Positions 25,726 through 34,437 of a stretch of 64,000 nt of DNA are shown piece by piece. Where the stretch lies: contig DASVUX010000011.1 in assembly GCA_036386835.1 (NCBI GenBank), forward strand, positions 186,001-250,000, in the 5' to 3' direction. Origin of the DNA: 2-12-FULL-35-15 sp036386835 (lineage in GTDB: Bacteria; Bacteroidota; Bacteroidia; 2-12-FULL-35-15). The first letter of the stretch is position 1. Each line of letters begins with the position of its first letter. A model generated the notes under the pieces. The model was not told where the DNA came from. It was given only the letters and a program-made list of their open reading frames with translations, and did no database searches. The position numbers and the translations under genes are program-made.

Positions 25726-25756
25726 CGAATCTAATTTTTAATTCGCGTATTATCAA
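25726..25756 (-). promoter_or_regulatory. putative promoter of the 18686-25702 gene
   Basis: On the minus strand TTG (25754-25756) is followed after 20 bp by TAGATTCG (25726-25733), a 7/8 match to TAnnTTTG, 24 bp upstream of the ATG. The rest of the 337-bp divergent gap (25703-26039) is AT-rich with no ORF or strong hairpin that I can see. The phoH-like promoter should also lie there, but I could not pick it out. Confidence 0.45.
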
Positions 25757-26039
25757 GTTTTTATATCGCTTTTAGACGAATAATCTGTTTTAATAGACAA
25801 TATTTTAAAACCGCACAGAATCCTTATAATAAAGGAAAGCTGATTAGTCCGAAAGTGGGTTGATTCTCTTTTTACTATTGAAAGCTATCTGTTTTGCCTT
25901 GTTTCTGCCATCTGGCATGTTTTTAGAAACTGATGATTTGGTTTAAACATTCTGATGTTGATTACTTTATTTCGATATTCTGAATGCCGAGTATTTGTTT
26001 TATAGCTTTATCAAAACATTTTTAAAACGTTCTGTATTT

Positions 26040-27371
26040 ATGGTGAAAGAGAAAAAAATTTTCGTTCTTGATACGTCTGTTATCATTTATGATCACATGG
26101 CGGTTAAAAATTTCAAGGAACATGATGTTGTAATACCCATTACTGTTTTGGAAGAGCTCGACAATTTCAAAAAAGGGAATGACACAAAAAACTTCGCTGC
26201 AAGAGAATTCACACGCTATATCGATAAGATCTCAATGGGGAACACTCTCCAGGACTGGATCAACATTAATGGCAAAGGCCATGGAATGATCAAGATAGAG
26301 ATGCATACTAGTTCGAAGATCGATGCTGAAAAGATCTTCGGGGAAAGGAAAGGCGATCACCGGATCCTGAATACAGCAATGTATGTTGCCGAACAATATC
26401 CTAAAAGGAAAGTAGTGATGGTGACCAAGGATATCAACCTTCGCATCAAGGCCAAATCTTTAAAGCTTACTGCTGAAGATTATGAAACAGGGAAGATCAA
26501 GGATGTAAATGAACAGCTTTATACCGGCAGGAGTGAGATCCAGAAGGTTGCTCCCGAAGTGATCAATGAGATCTACGAAAAAGGATTTTGCGAAACATCA
26601 AAACTTCTCAAGAAGCAGAAACCTTCTTCCAATCATTTCTATACGCTGAAGAACGGCTCTAAATCTGTTCTCGCGTCATACAGCCCAACAAAAGATGTCA
26701 TTGAACGCGTTAAAAAAGTTACTGCCTTCGGGATCAACCCAAGAAATGCGGAACAGGCTTTTGCACTTGATGCCATTTTAAATCCCAACATAAAACTTGT
26801 TTCTATACAAGGTGTTGCCGGAACAGGAAAAACCTTGTTATCCCTTGCTGGCGCGCTGGAGCAAAGGCGAAACTATCACCAGATCTATCTTGCGCGGCCG
26901 ATCGTTCCGCTGAGCAACAAGGACATAGGTTATTTACCGGGAGATATTAAATCGAAGCTGAACCCATATATGGAACCGTTATGGGATAACCTTAAATATA
27001 TAAAAAACCAGTTCAGCGAAAAGGACCGGGAGTATAAGCAGATCAATGAAATGGTGGAACATGAGAAGCTTGTTGTATGCCCGCTTGCTTATATCCGTGG
27101 AAGAAGCTTATCCGATGTATTCTTTATCGTTGACGAAGCTCAGAACCTGACCCCGCATGAAGTTAAAACTATTATTTCACGCGCAGGAGAAAACACTAAG
27201 ATGATCTTCACAGGTGATATCTACCAGATAGATACTCCATATCTTGATACTCAGAGTAATGGATTGTCCTACCTGATTGACAAACTTAAAGATCAAAACC
27301 TGTACGCTCACATTACACTCGAAAAAGGTGAGCGCTCGGAACTGGCAAATCTTGCCAATGAATTCCTCTAG
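26040..27371 (+). CDS. PhoH-family ATPase with N-terminal PIN domain
   Basis: Fusion of a PIN-type RNase domain and a PhoH-type P-loop ATPase, probably an RNA-processing factor in the cytoplasm. The PIN domain begins at once with KIFVLDTSVIIYDH (Asp11), and further acidic residues follow (VLEELDNF, DHRIL, TKDINLR). The ATPase has Walker A GVAGTGKT at 258-265 and Walker B FFIVDEAQNLTP further on. The frame extends 15 codons upstream to 25995, but I chose ATG 26040 because the PIN strand starts there and the extension has no domain content. The product is then 443 residues, usual for PIN-PhoH proteins. It is followed by a strong terminator and stands alone. Confidence 0.93.
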   Translation: MVKEKKIFVLDTSVIIYDHMAVKNFKEHDVVIPITVLEELDNFKKGNDTKNFAAREFTRYIDKISMGNTLQDWININGKGHGMIKIEMHTSSKIDAEKIFGERKGDHRILNTAMYVAEQYPKRKVVMVTKDINLRIKAKSLKLTAEDYETGKIKDVNEQLYTGRSEIQKVAPEVINEIYEKGFCETSKLLKKQKPSSNHFYTLKNGSKSVLASYSPTKDVIERVKKVTAFGINPRNAEQAFALDAILNPNIKLVSIQGVAGTGKTLLSLAGALEQRRNYHQIYLARPIVPLSNKDIGYLPGDIKSKLNPYMEPLWDNLKYIKNQFSEKDREYKQINEMVEHEKLVVCPLAYIRGRSLSDVFFIVDEAQNLTPHEVKTIISRAGENTKMIFTGDIYQIDTPYLDTQSNGLSYLIDKLKDQNLYAHITLEKGERSELANLANEFL

Positions 27372-27387
27372 GAACATAAAGAAAAAT

Positions 27388-27430
27388 AAAACGCTCCTGC
27401 TGGTCAACCGGCAGGAGCGTTTTTATTTTT
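27388..27430. terminator. bidirectional intrinsic terminator between convergent genes
   Basis: A 10-bp stem pairs acgctcctgc (27391-27400) with gcaggagcgt (27411-27420), with partial pairing further in and A/T tracts on both sides. It serves the PhoH gene on the plus strand and the secreted-protein gene on the minus strand. Confidence 0.9.
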
Positions 27431-27435
27431 AAAGG

Positions 27436-28524
27436 CTATTCCGAGATAATAATTCTTTTCGTTTCAAGATAAGAATCCGTTTCTACCTTCAGCAGGTATG
27501 TTCCGGGCGCAAGTCCGGACCTGCTGAAAAAAGTCGTCTGTTTTCCTGCCGCTTGATTTTCATTAACAATGGTTTTCACAAGAGCGCCTTTTACATCGAA
27601 TAATTCTATCAGTACATTGCTGTTTTCACGTAATACATAATTAAGTTCCGCTGTTTTTACCAGCGGGTTCGGATTTACCGAGACATTTAGTTTTCCTGTA
27701 AGTAAAGCATCCTCAACCGTGGTACTGCTTCCGAAATAATGATACGTGGTATTGTTTGCAGCAACATTCGGAACCCCCAGTGTATCGGTAACTGTATTAT
27801 AAAAGATATCCGCCGGGTTACTTACCCCGGTCGGCACTACAACTGATGATGAAGAAAATGTATTGTTGAAGCGGGTGATTTTACTTCCATTTGACCATGA
27901 AGACACATAATAATTTCCCGAGCCATCTTTAGCTATCCCATCACAATTTCCCAGGGAGGTTGCAGTAAGGATCGAAGTGGTAGAGTCGGCAAGGTTCACC
28001 TGCCTGATGGCTGCGGATGTGCCCCAGCTAACGAACACGCATCTGTTGTTAGGTTGATCAAAAATAATTCCGTTCGGTTTTGCTGTCAATCCGCTGACAA
28101 AAGTAGTATATGTCTGAGCAGCAATATTAATCCTGTATATTTTATAACCATTAAAATCAGTAACGAAGAGATTTCCGTTATTGTCATGAGTAATGCCATT
28201 CAGGAAGGCAGCACCTGTAACTGTTAAATTCATCACCTGTGCTGCCGATGTGAGATCGTACCCTTTCACGTGGTTGCTTTGGTCACAAACATAAAGAACC
28301 GAACCAACTATTTCTATCCCGTATGGAGAACTTGGCAATGCTGTGAATACAGACAGGGCACCATTTGCGCTGTTCCTCGCCAGAATATTCCCTCCGCCTG
28401 TATTAGAGATGAGCCAGCGGTTATTAGCATAATCGAACTCTATACTCTCAGGACTATTATACGTTTGGGAATAAGCGCCAAGCGAAAGAAGTACGCCCGA
28501 CAGGTAAAGGAAATTTTTTATCAT
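27436..28524 (-). CDS. secreted NHL/SMP-30-like repeat protein with T9SS type A sorting domain
   Basis: The frame extends to 28617, but the start at 28524 gives a clean signal peptide (MIKNFLYLSGVLLSLGAYSQ), so I prefer it; the product is 362 residues. The middle has repeated units such as IEFDYANNRWLISNTGGGNI, GITHDNNGNLFVTDFNGYKI and GIAKDGSGNYYVSSWSNGSK, a six-bladed NHL/SMP-30-like propeller pattern. The last about 85 residues (VNPNPLVKTAELNY to TKRIIISE) form a T9SS type A sorting domain. Likely cell-surface or secreted. Ligand or enzymatic role is unknown. Confidence 0.88.
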   Translation of the reverse strand: MIKNFLYLSGVLLSLGAYSQTYNSPESIEFDYANNRWLISNTGGGNILARNSANGALSVFTALPSSPYGIEIVGSVLYVCDQSNHVKGYDLTSAAQVMNLTVTGAAFLNGITHDNNGNLFVTDFNGYKIYRINIAAQTYTTFVSGLTAKPNGIIFDQPNNRCVFVSWGTSAAIRQVNLADSTTSILTATSLGNCDGIAKDGSGNYYVSSWSNGSKITRFNNTFSSSSVVVPTGVSNPADIFYNTVTDTLGVPNVAANNTTYHYFGSSTTVEDALLTGKLNVSVNPNPLVKTAELNYVLRENSNVLIELFDVKGALVKTIVNENQAAGKQTTFFSRSGLAPGTYLLKVETDSYLETKRIIISE

Positions 28525-28555
28525 TTTGTTTGTTAAGTTGAAGGTATATAATCGA

Positions 28556-28765
28556 TTAGCTTTCTGATATTTCTTCCAGGTCCATCTTACAAACCGGGCA
28601 TTGCCCTGCTTTATCAAATTTTTCCTCTGTGCATTTCATCGGGCATTGATACTGGGTTTTTATATGTTCGTCTTCAACCTTTGCCGGTTCGGCACTTTGA
28701 CTGCAACTAACAGCCAGAACAAGCGTAACAAAATACATTGTCAATATTAGGGTATGTTTTCTCAT
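28556..28765 (-). CDS. small lipoprotein with heavy-metal-binding CPxC motif
   Basis: The 69-residue protein has a lipoprotein signal ending in LAVSC (lipidated Cys21), a short linker, then YQCPMKCTEEKFDKAGQCPVCKM. This matches the short heavy-metal-binding domain found near copper and zinc efflux proteins, which usually reads YTCPMHPEV...CPxCGM; here the His after CPM is replaced by Lys-Cys. It probably binds a soft metal in the periplasm or at the outer membrane. No efflux genes lie next to it. Confidence 0.85.
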   Translation of the reverse strand: MRKHTLILTMYFVTLVLAVSCSQSAEPAKVEDEHIKTQYQCPMKCTEEKFDKAGQCPVCKMDLEEISES

Positions 28766-28876
28766 TGGCAGCAGAATTAAAGTTTATTATTGACCAAATT
28801 ACAGAAATTTATTAACAAGGGAAATTTTCGAAAACTTATAATTATATTTGTATTTCGCGTTTAACAATCATATCGA

Positions 28877-29167
28877 ATGAAAAGAATTTTACTGCTGACT
28901 TTGCTTTTTACCGGAATATCTACCTTTTCTCATGCACAGTCTGCAGGGAAAGGCAGCAGTGAAAAATCTGGCGGGTTTTTCAGCCGGATTTTCAAGAAGG
29001 AGCAAAAACCTCATGGTCAGATGCGCCATTTTGATAAGCAGAAAAAAGATCCGAAAATGAAAAATAACGGTACGTCTTACCGGAGGAACCGTAAAAGCAA
29101 ATACAATGTTGATGGAGATGGTTTTGGTACCGCAGGCCAGGGAAAGCAAAAGCGAAGAAGAAAATAA
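28877..29167 (+). CDS. small secreted basic protein, unknown function
   Basis: The 96-residue product has a signal peptide (MKRILLLTLLFTGISTFSHA) and a short, very basic mature chain with Lys, Arg, Gly and Asn-rich segments (FFSRIFKKEQKPHG, SYRRNRKSKYN, KQKRRRK). No domain is recognised. A perfect -7 element TATATTTG lies at 28843-28850, and a terminator follows the stop, so it is probably a real single-gene unit. Confidence 0.65.
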   Translation: MKRILLLTLLFTGISTFSHAQSAGKGSSEKSGGFFSRIFKKEQKPHGQMRHFDKQKKDPKMKNNGTSYRRNRKSKYNVDGDGFGTAGQGKQKRRRK

Positions 29168-29181
29168 TATTTAATCCAAAT

Positions 29182-29214
29182 AAAAGATCCGTTTAAAACG
29201 GATCTTTTTATTTT
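29182..29214 (+). terminator. intrinsic terminator after the small basic protein gene
   Basis: The stem aaaagatccgttt/aaacggatctttt is nearly continuous with a T-rich 3' tail, 15 bp after the stop codon at 29167. Its symmetry lets it work for both strands. Confidence 0.8.
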
Positions 29215-29268
29215 ACTTCTATCATCGTTGAATCCACATACTTCATAGCAAGCATATAATAGTATCGA

Positions 29269-30063
29269 CTACCGAACATTCCACAGATTTACTGAGAAGC
29301 GGGACTCCAGTTCATTTTCAAGGGAATCGGGAAGCGCAGGAAAGAAATCGATCCCGGTTAAATGCTCAACAGAGTCAATGCTCACAGCGTAATTGAAAAC
29401 AGAAACTTTATTTGCGCAATTGGGCATCACAAAAGCGATAGCCTTTAATTCAGGCGGCTTTGCATCCAGAACGACCTTGTAATAAAATTCAGGCACTGAA
29501 ACTTTGTTCCCGCCTATTGATTTTAAGTTCCCGTTCAGTACGCCTGCAGTAACTACGAACACCTCTTCATTATCTTTTGCCCACTGCCTCACATTCCCTT
29601 CAAGTTTTTTCCAGATGCCCCTGTTAAATGCCGGCAACTGAGGACTCATATTGCTCATCAGGAATGATTCGCTCATGGCAACATCATTCCAGGCCATATC
29701 ACCGGCAGGACAAAGATGGCCGCGGTCATAGCCTGACTTTCTGTAATCCGCAGGGCTGGCTGAGCCTGTTAATACATCATTGTCAGCCCTGAAATCATCA
29801 CCGCGTTCCTCGGAATTATTCAAACACATAGCGGCTGTGAGACGATAGGCAACCCACTGTGCCTGTTCATGATGTTCATTGTAACAAACAGAAAATGCTT
29901 TATGACTGATAACCAGTTCATCAACTGAATGCTTTGGCACAAAATTTTCCCTGAAAGTTTCCAGGCTGTCACCAAAAGGCCCACATCTGTAAGCCCTGCT
30001 TTTACTGAAGGGAAAAGTCCATGCAATGCAAACGACAAATAAAAGGGGGAATGATTTTCTCAA
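29269..30063 (-). CDS. DNA/RNA non-specific endonuclease, secreted
   Basis: NUC1/Serratia-nuclease-family enzyme of 264 residues that cuts DNA and RNA. The DRGH catalytic motif is at 113-116 (YDRGHLCPAGDMAWN) with His116 as the general base, and the metal-binding Asn is likely Asn147 in LPAFNRGIW. An N-terminal hydrophobic segment (FPLLFVVCIAWTFPFS) suggests export to the periplasm or outside, where it could scavenge nucleotides. No immunity-like gene is next to it, so a toxin role is not supported. Confidence 0.92.
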   Translation of the reverse strand: MRKSFPLLFVVCIAWTFPFSKSRAYRCGPFGDSLETFRENFVPKHSVDELVISHKAFSVCYNEHHEQAQWVAYRLTAAMCLNNSEERGDDFRADNDVLTGSASPADYRKSGYDRGHLCPAGDMAWNDVAMSESFLMSNMSPQLPAFNRGIWKKLEGNVRQWAKDNEEVFVVTAGVLNGNLKSIGGNKVSVPEFYYKVVLDAKPPELKAIAFVMPNCANKVSVFNYAVSIDSVEHLTGIDFFPALPDSLENELESRFSVNLWNVR

Positions 30064-30115
30064 AAACAGCTTACATTTACAAAGTTGAAATAATGTGATT
30101 AAATATACAAAATAG

Positions 30116-30613
30116 ATGAAAACGCTTTACATAGTCCGTCATGCAAAATCTGATAAAGATAATACCACCCTCGAAGATATAGACAGGCCGCTGAATGCAA
30201 GAGGATATCCTGATGCGCATGCAATGGCCTTAAAGCTGAAGGCTGCCGGGGAAACACCGGAGCTGATGATCTCAAGTCCTGCCATCCGTGCACTGACAAC
30301 CGCTCTGATCTTCGCAAGAAAATTCAACTATGATACAAAGAAGATAATCCTGGAAGACAGTCTGTATGAAACAGGTATGGAAGAATATATGAATGTGATC
30401 CATAATACACCGGACTCCTATTCCACGGTAATGATCTTCGGGCATAATTCCACGATCTCTTCATTGGTGAACACATTAACCAAACCGTTTACCGACAATG
30501 TACCCACATGCGGCATCATCGCAATTTCATTTCCCGGATCAAGCTGGAAGGATGTGGCGAAAGGGGCGGGTAAACTTGCATTATATGATTTTCCCAAAAA
30601 CTTACAGCGTTAA
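30116..30613 (+). CDS. SixA-type histidine phosphatase
   Basis: Member of the histidine phosphatase (phosphoglycerate mutase-like) superfamily. The RHG-type motif is IVRHAKS with nucleophile His9, and the second catalytic His is His110 in MIFGHNSTI. At 165 residues with no extra domain it matches SixA-like proteins, which dephosphorylate phosphohistidine, though the substrate in this phylum is not settled. It is 76 bp upstream of a lysine-rich protein gene and then ppk/ppx on the same strand, so a phosphate-linked role is possible. Confidence 0.88.
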   Translation: MKTLYIVRHAKSDKDNTTLEDIDRPLNARGYPDAHAMALKLKAAGETPELMISSPAIRALTTALIFARKFNYDTKKIILEDSLYETGMEEYMNVIHNTPDSYSTVMIFGHNSTISSLVNTLTKPFTDNVPTCGIIAISFPGSSWKDVAKGAGKLALYDFPKNLQR

Positions 30614-30689
30614 TTAAATGTTAAGGTTTAACACACCTGGTTTTTGCATCAGTTTTTTTATGATTTTTAATTAATCAATTTTAACCCAC

Positions 30690-30962
30690 ATGGACAAAAA
30701 AGCACTTCGTAAAGAATTAGAACTTGCATTGGTGAAATCAATCGAGGAAACCCTTAATAAACGCAATGCAATTGCAGGAAAGCAGATTAAAAAGAAGATA
30801 GAGGATGCTTCCAAAACTGTTGCTAAAAAATTCTTCAAGGTAATTAAAGAATTAAGCGCTGCGAATGCTTCAAAATCAGCTTCTGTAAAAAAGGCTCCTC
30901 TGAAGAAAGCTGCGCCTGCTAAGAAAACCAGTATAAAGCCTGCGGCTAAGAGGAAAAAATAA
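30690..30962 (+). CDS. small lysine-rich histone-like protein
   Basis: The 90-residue protein has an N-terminal helical part (to about residue 55) with alternating charged and hydrophobic residues, then a Lys/Ala/Pro/Ser-rich tail (APLKKAAPAKKTSIKPAAKR). The tail resembles histone H1-like bacterial proteins that bind nucleic acid through unstructured basic segments. There is no signal peptide. It lies 34 bp upstream of ppk on the same strand, which suggests co-transcription. DNA or polyphosphate binding is inferred from composition. Confidence 0.8.
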   Translation: MDKKALRKELELALVKSIEETLNKRNAIAGKQIKKKIEDASKTVAKKFFKVIKELSAANASKSASVKKAPLKKAAPAKKTSIKPAAKRKK

Positions 30963-30996
30963 ACCGTATCTTAGTTTTGTTTTTAGCAGCTGATTT

Positions 30997-33054
30997 ATGA
31001 CCAAGAGGAATACGATTCTGATCAACCGTGAGTTAAGCTGGCTGGCATTTAATGAAAGAGTATTGCAGGAGGCGGAGGACGAGGCTGTGCCACTTATTGA
31101 ACGCATTAAATTCCTGGGGATCTATTCAAATAACCGTGATGAATTTTTTCGCGTGCGTGTTGCCACCCTCAAACGTACTGCCAAACACCACAAGAAAGCG
31201 GACGGGCTGATGGGTGAACACCCGAAACGCCTATTAGACAAGATCCAGAAGATTGTTATTGAACAGCAGAATAAGTTTGAAACAATTTACCAGAAACTGA
31301 TCCGTGAGCTGGAAACCCAAAACATCTTTATTATAAATGAAACGCAGCTAAATACTGAGCAGGAGCATTTCGTTAAAGAGTATTTCCGTGAAAAGGTGAT
31401 GCCCTCGCTTTTCCCTATAATGCTTGGGAACAACAGCTTCCCGTACCTCAAAGATAAATCAGGCTACCTGATCATCAAACTGGGAAGGAACAGCAAGACC
31501 AAAAAAAGTAAATATGCTCTTATTGAGGTCCCCACAGATGTACATTCGAGGTTTGTTGTTCTTCAGAAAGAAAATGAGAAAACCTATATCATCCTCCTGG
31601 ATGACGTGATCAGGGTTTGCCTAGAAGATATTTTCCCGAATTTCGAGCATGACTATATAGAGGCATACAATATAAAACTAACAAGAGATGCGGAAATGGA
31701 TATTGATTACGACCTTTCCAAAAGCCTTATAGAGAAATTATCCAAGGGCCTTAAAGAGCGTAAAAAGGGCCAACCCGTGCGTTTGGTCTATGATGCGCAG
31801 ATCGCGCCTGACATCCTTAATTTCATAATGAAGAAGATCAAGCTGCGGAAAGAAGACAACCCGATTCCGGGCGGAAGATATCATAACTTCAAGGATTTTA
31901 TTTCCTTTCCAACTATCGGCCCTCCGGAACTGATATATAAAAGGAACCCTGCATTGAAACATCCAGATCTTGCAGGCCAGCCCAACCTGTTTAAAGTACT
32001 TGCGAAGAAAGATGTACTCCTCACCTTTCCATACCAGTCTTACGAGCATGTGATCGATCTTTTACGCGAAGCATCCATTGATCCTAAGGTTCAGAGCATC
32101 CGCATCACACTATACCGTGTTGCGAAGAATTCCAATATTGTAAAGGCCCTGATCAACGCTATAAAGAACGGCAAGCAGGTAATAGCCGTTGTAGAGCTCC
32201 AGGCAAGGTTTGATGAGGAAGCGAATATTTATTGGTCTAATAAGCTGCAGGAAGAAGGTGCCAAAGTTTTATATGGCGTGCCCGGCTTGAAAGTTCATTC
32301 AAAAATGTTCCTTATTGCCCGGAAGGAAGGCCGAAAAATTAAACACTATGCACACGTTGGAACCGGTAACTTCAATGGTGATACTGCAAAAATATACACT
32401 GACCACAGCCTGCTTACCGCAAACAAACTAATAACAGACGAAGTAGAAAAAGTATTTGGCTTTTATGAAGACAATACCAAACCGGGGAATTATAAGCATT
32501 TGCTGGTTTCCCCGTTCTTTATGCGTAAAAGGCTTATTCAGCTTGTAAATAAAGAGATCCGGAATGCCAAAGCCGGGAAACCGGCTTACATTATCCTGAA
32601 ACTGAATAACCTTGTTGACCCCGCAATGATCAAGAAGCTTTATGAAGCCAGTTCTCACGGTGTACAGGTAAAACTGATCGTGAGAGGAATCTGTTCACTG
32701 ATAGCGGGGGTTAAAGGACTCAGTGATAACATTGAAGCAATAAGCATCATTGACAAATACCTGGAGCATAGCCGGGTGTTCATATTTTGCAACAATGAGG
32801 ATCCGAAATACTTTATATCTTCGGCTGACTGGATGACAAGGAATCTTGATCACCGCTCAGAGGTTGCACTGCCGATATATGATATAAAAATTCAGCAGCA
32901 GGTAAGAAGCATTATCGATACACTGTGGAATGACAATACGAAGGCACGTATTTTGGGAAGCAAACAGGATAATGAATACCGTAAAAACAAATCGGTTACG
33001 AGGGTACGGGCACAGGAAGATGTGTACCGGTTGTTGAACCAAAATAAAAAATAA
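30997..33054 (+). CDS. ppk1: polyphosphate kinase 1
   Basis: Cytoplasmic or membrane-associated enzyme that makes inorganic polyphosphate from ATP. The 685 residues match the PPK1 length. The N-terminal domain opens with INRELSWLAFNERVLQEAED and has FLGIYSNNRDEFFRVRVA. The phospholipase D-like catalytic half has VHSKMFLI with the autophosphorylated histidine candidate, HYAHVGTGNFNGDTA, and SSADWMTRNLDHRSEVALPI near the end. It is 4 bp upstream of ppx, so the two are made together. Confidence 0.97.
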   Translation: MTKRNTILINRELSWLAFNERVLQEAEDEAVPLIERIKFLGIYSNNRDEFFRVRVATLKRTAKHHKKADGLMGEHPKRLLDKIQKIVIEQQNKFETIYQKLIRELETQNIFIINETQLNTEQEHFVKEYFREKVMPSLFPIMLGNNSFPYLKDKSGYLIIKLGRNSKTKKSKYALIEVPTDVHSRFVVLQKENEKTYIILLDDVIRVCLEDIFPNFEHDYIEAYNIKLTRDAEMDIDYDLSKSLIEKLSKGLKERKKGQPVRLVYDAQIAPDILNFIMKKIKLRKEDNPIPGGRYHNFKDFISFPTIGPPELIYKRNPALKHPDLAGQPNLFKVLAKKDVLLTFPYQSYEHVIDLLREASIDPKVQSIRITLYRVAKNSNIVKALINAIKNGKQVIAVVELQARFDEEANIYWSNKLQEEGAKVLYGVPGLKVHSKMFLIARKEGRKIKHYAHVGTGNFNGDTAKIYTDHSLLTANKLITDEVEKVFGFYEDNTKPGNYKHLLVSPFFMRKRLIQLVNKEIRNAKAGKPAYIILKLNNLVDPAMIKKLYEASSHGVQVKLIVRGICSLIAGVKGLSDNIEAISIIDKYLEHSRVFIFCNNEDPKYFISSADWMTRNLDHRSEVALPIYDIKIQQQVRSIIDTLWNDNTKARILGSKQDNEYRKNKSVTRVRAQEDVYRLLNQNKK

Positions 33055-33058
33055 AACA

Positions 33059-33964
33059 TTGAAATTCGCAGCTATAGATATCGGGTCGAACGCAGTAAGG
33101 TTATTGTTCTGCAATGTTCATATTCATAATGGAAAGACATCCATTAAAAAGGCGGAGCTTATTCGTGTCCCGATCAGGCTTGGTGAGGATTCTTTCATTA
33201 ATAAAAGGATCTCGGTAAAAAAAGCCGACAAGCTTGTGAAGGCAATGACTGCATTCAGGAACCTGATGGACGTTTATGATGCGGTGGATTACCGGGCATG
33301 CGCCACTTCCGCAATGCGGGATGCCGATAACAGGTATGAAGTGGTGGAGCGGGTAAGAAAGGAAGCGGGTATAAAAATAGAGATCATTGACGGAAAGACA
33401 GAAGCTGATATTATTTACTCCAGTCACATCACCCAGCATCTCGATAAGGACCAGAATTACCTTTATATTGATATTGGAGGAGGCAGCACCGAACTTACAT
33501 TGTTTTCAAAAAACAAGGCGGTTGCCTCGCAGTCTTTTAACATTGGAACTATCAGGCTGCTTCATGACCAGGTGGATAAGGATTACTGGGGCTATTTCAA
33601 GAACTGGGTGAAAGAGATCTCGGCCGGTTACAGCCCTCTTACCGCGATTGGCTCCGGAGGAAATATCAACAAGCTTTATAAGATGACCTGCAAGAAGCCC
33701 GGGAAACCTTTATCTGTTACAAAGCTGAAATCGCTTTGCGAGCTTATTGAATCTTACACTTACGAAGAACGCATCCAGGAGCTTGGCATGAACCCTGACC
33801 GTGCAGATGTTATTATCCCTGCTTCCAGGATCCTTCTGACTGTCCTTAAAAAAGCGGAGATCGAAAAACTCATTGTTCCGCAAATCGGGCTCTCAGACGG
33901 CATGGTACACCAGCTGTATGAAAAGCACCTGGAAAAACTGATTGTCGAAAAAGATCTGAGCTAA
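33059..33964 (+). CDS. ppx: Ppx/GppA exopolyphosphatase, TTG start
   Basis: Actin-fold (ASKHA) phosphatase that degrades polyphosphate or pppGpp. The phosphate-1 loop is AAIDIGSNAVRLL near the start and the phosphate-2 loop is YIDIGGGSTELTLF; a third glycine-rich loop is AIGSGGNINKL. At 301 residues it has only the two core domains, as in short bacterial forms. The reading starts with TTG at 33059, four bases after the ppk stop; no ATG is available closer that keeps the first strand. Its 3' end overlaps the convergent SRPBCC gene by 4 bp. Confidence 0.93.
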   Translation: MKFAAIDIGSNAVRLLFCNVHIHNGKTSIKKAELIRVPIRLGEDSFINKRISVKKADKLVKAMTAFRNLMDVYDAVDYRACATSAMRDADNRYEVVERVRKEAGIKIEIIDGKTEADIIYSSHITQHLDKDQNYLYIDIGGGSTELTLFSKNKAVASQSFNIGTIRLLHDQVDKDYWGYFKNWVKEISAGYSPLTAIGSGGNINKLYKMTCKKPGKPLSVTKLKSLCELIESYTYEERIQELGMNPDRADVIIPASRILLTVLKKAEIEKLIVPQIGLSDGMVHQLYEKHLEKLIVEKDLS

Positions 33965-34434
33965 GCCAGGTAATCCTTCCACTTTTCGGATTCAGCAACC
34001 GTTTTCAGCAATTGATTTCTTTCCATTAGGAATTTCTGAAGATACCTTTTGAGAACAAGCCTGGAGAATAATTTGCCCAGCATCCCGAATGGCGCCTCAA
34101 AGAAAAAATCATCTTTCATGATTGTCCTTCCACCATTCCATTCGAAGAAATGCTTGTGTTCTATCTTTTTAAAAGCACCTTTAAGCATACGGTCTTCAAA
34201 AAAGAAGGGCGGATCCATGCCTGTTATGACTGATGTTAAATTCTGATACACACCAAAATGTTTGGCTCTCCAGGTGACCTGTTCATCCTTGCTGATGAGT
34301 CCGCTTGTTTTACCTGCAATTGCTTTCTCGTTTGTATGCGATGTGGTGATCACATGAAAATCAATGCTCCTTGCCAGGTCGAAGCAGCGTTCCACCGGGG
34401 CGTTGATAATTGTTGTCAGTTGTATGCGCGGCAT
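33961..34434 (-). CDS. SRPBCC-family (START-like) protein
   Basis: Small ligand-binding helix-grip fold of 157 residues. The family start is clear in IQLTTIINAPVERCFDLARS, and a long C-terminal helix ends with RNQLLKTVAESEKW. The middle has HKHFFEWNGGRTIMKDDFFFEAPFG. Ligand unknown. It lies 3 bp after the TIGR01777 epimerase gene, a pairing I recall as frequent in this phylum, and is the last gene of the GbsR operon. Confidence 0.85.
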   Translation of the reverse strand: MPRIQLTTIINAPVERCFDLARSIDFHVITTSHTNEKAIAGKTSGLISKDEQVTWRAKHFGVYQNLTSVITGMDPPFFFEDRMLKGAFKKIEHKHFFEWNGGRTIMKDDFFFEAPFGMLGKLFSRLVLKRYLQKFLMERNQLLKTVAESEKWKDYLA

Positions 34435-34437
34435 TCT

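Noticed and set aside
25995..26039. Upstream start for the PIN-PhoH gene
   Set aside because: The extra 15 residues are hydrophobic and basic with no family match; the PIN domain begins right after the ATG at 26040.
29269..30063. Secreted nuclease as a polymorphic toxin or colicin
   Set aside because: No delivery domain, no immunity gene and a simple signal-peptide nuclease of usual length.
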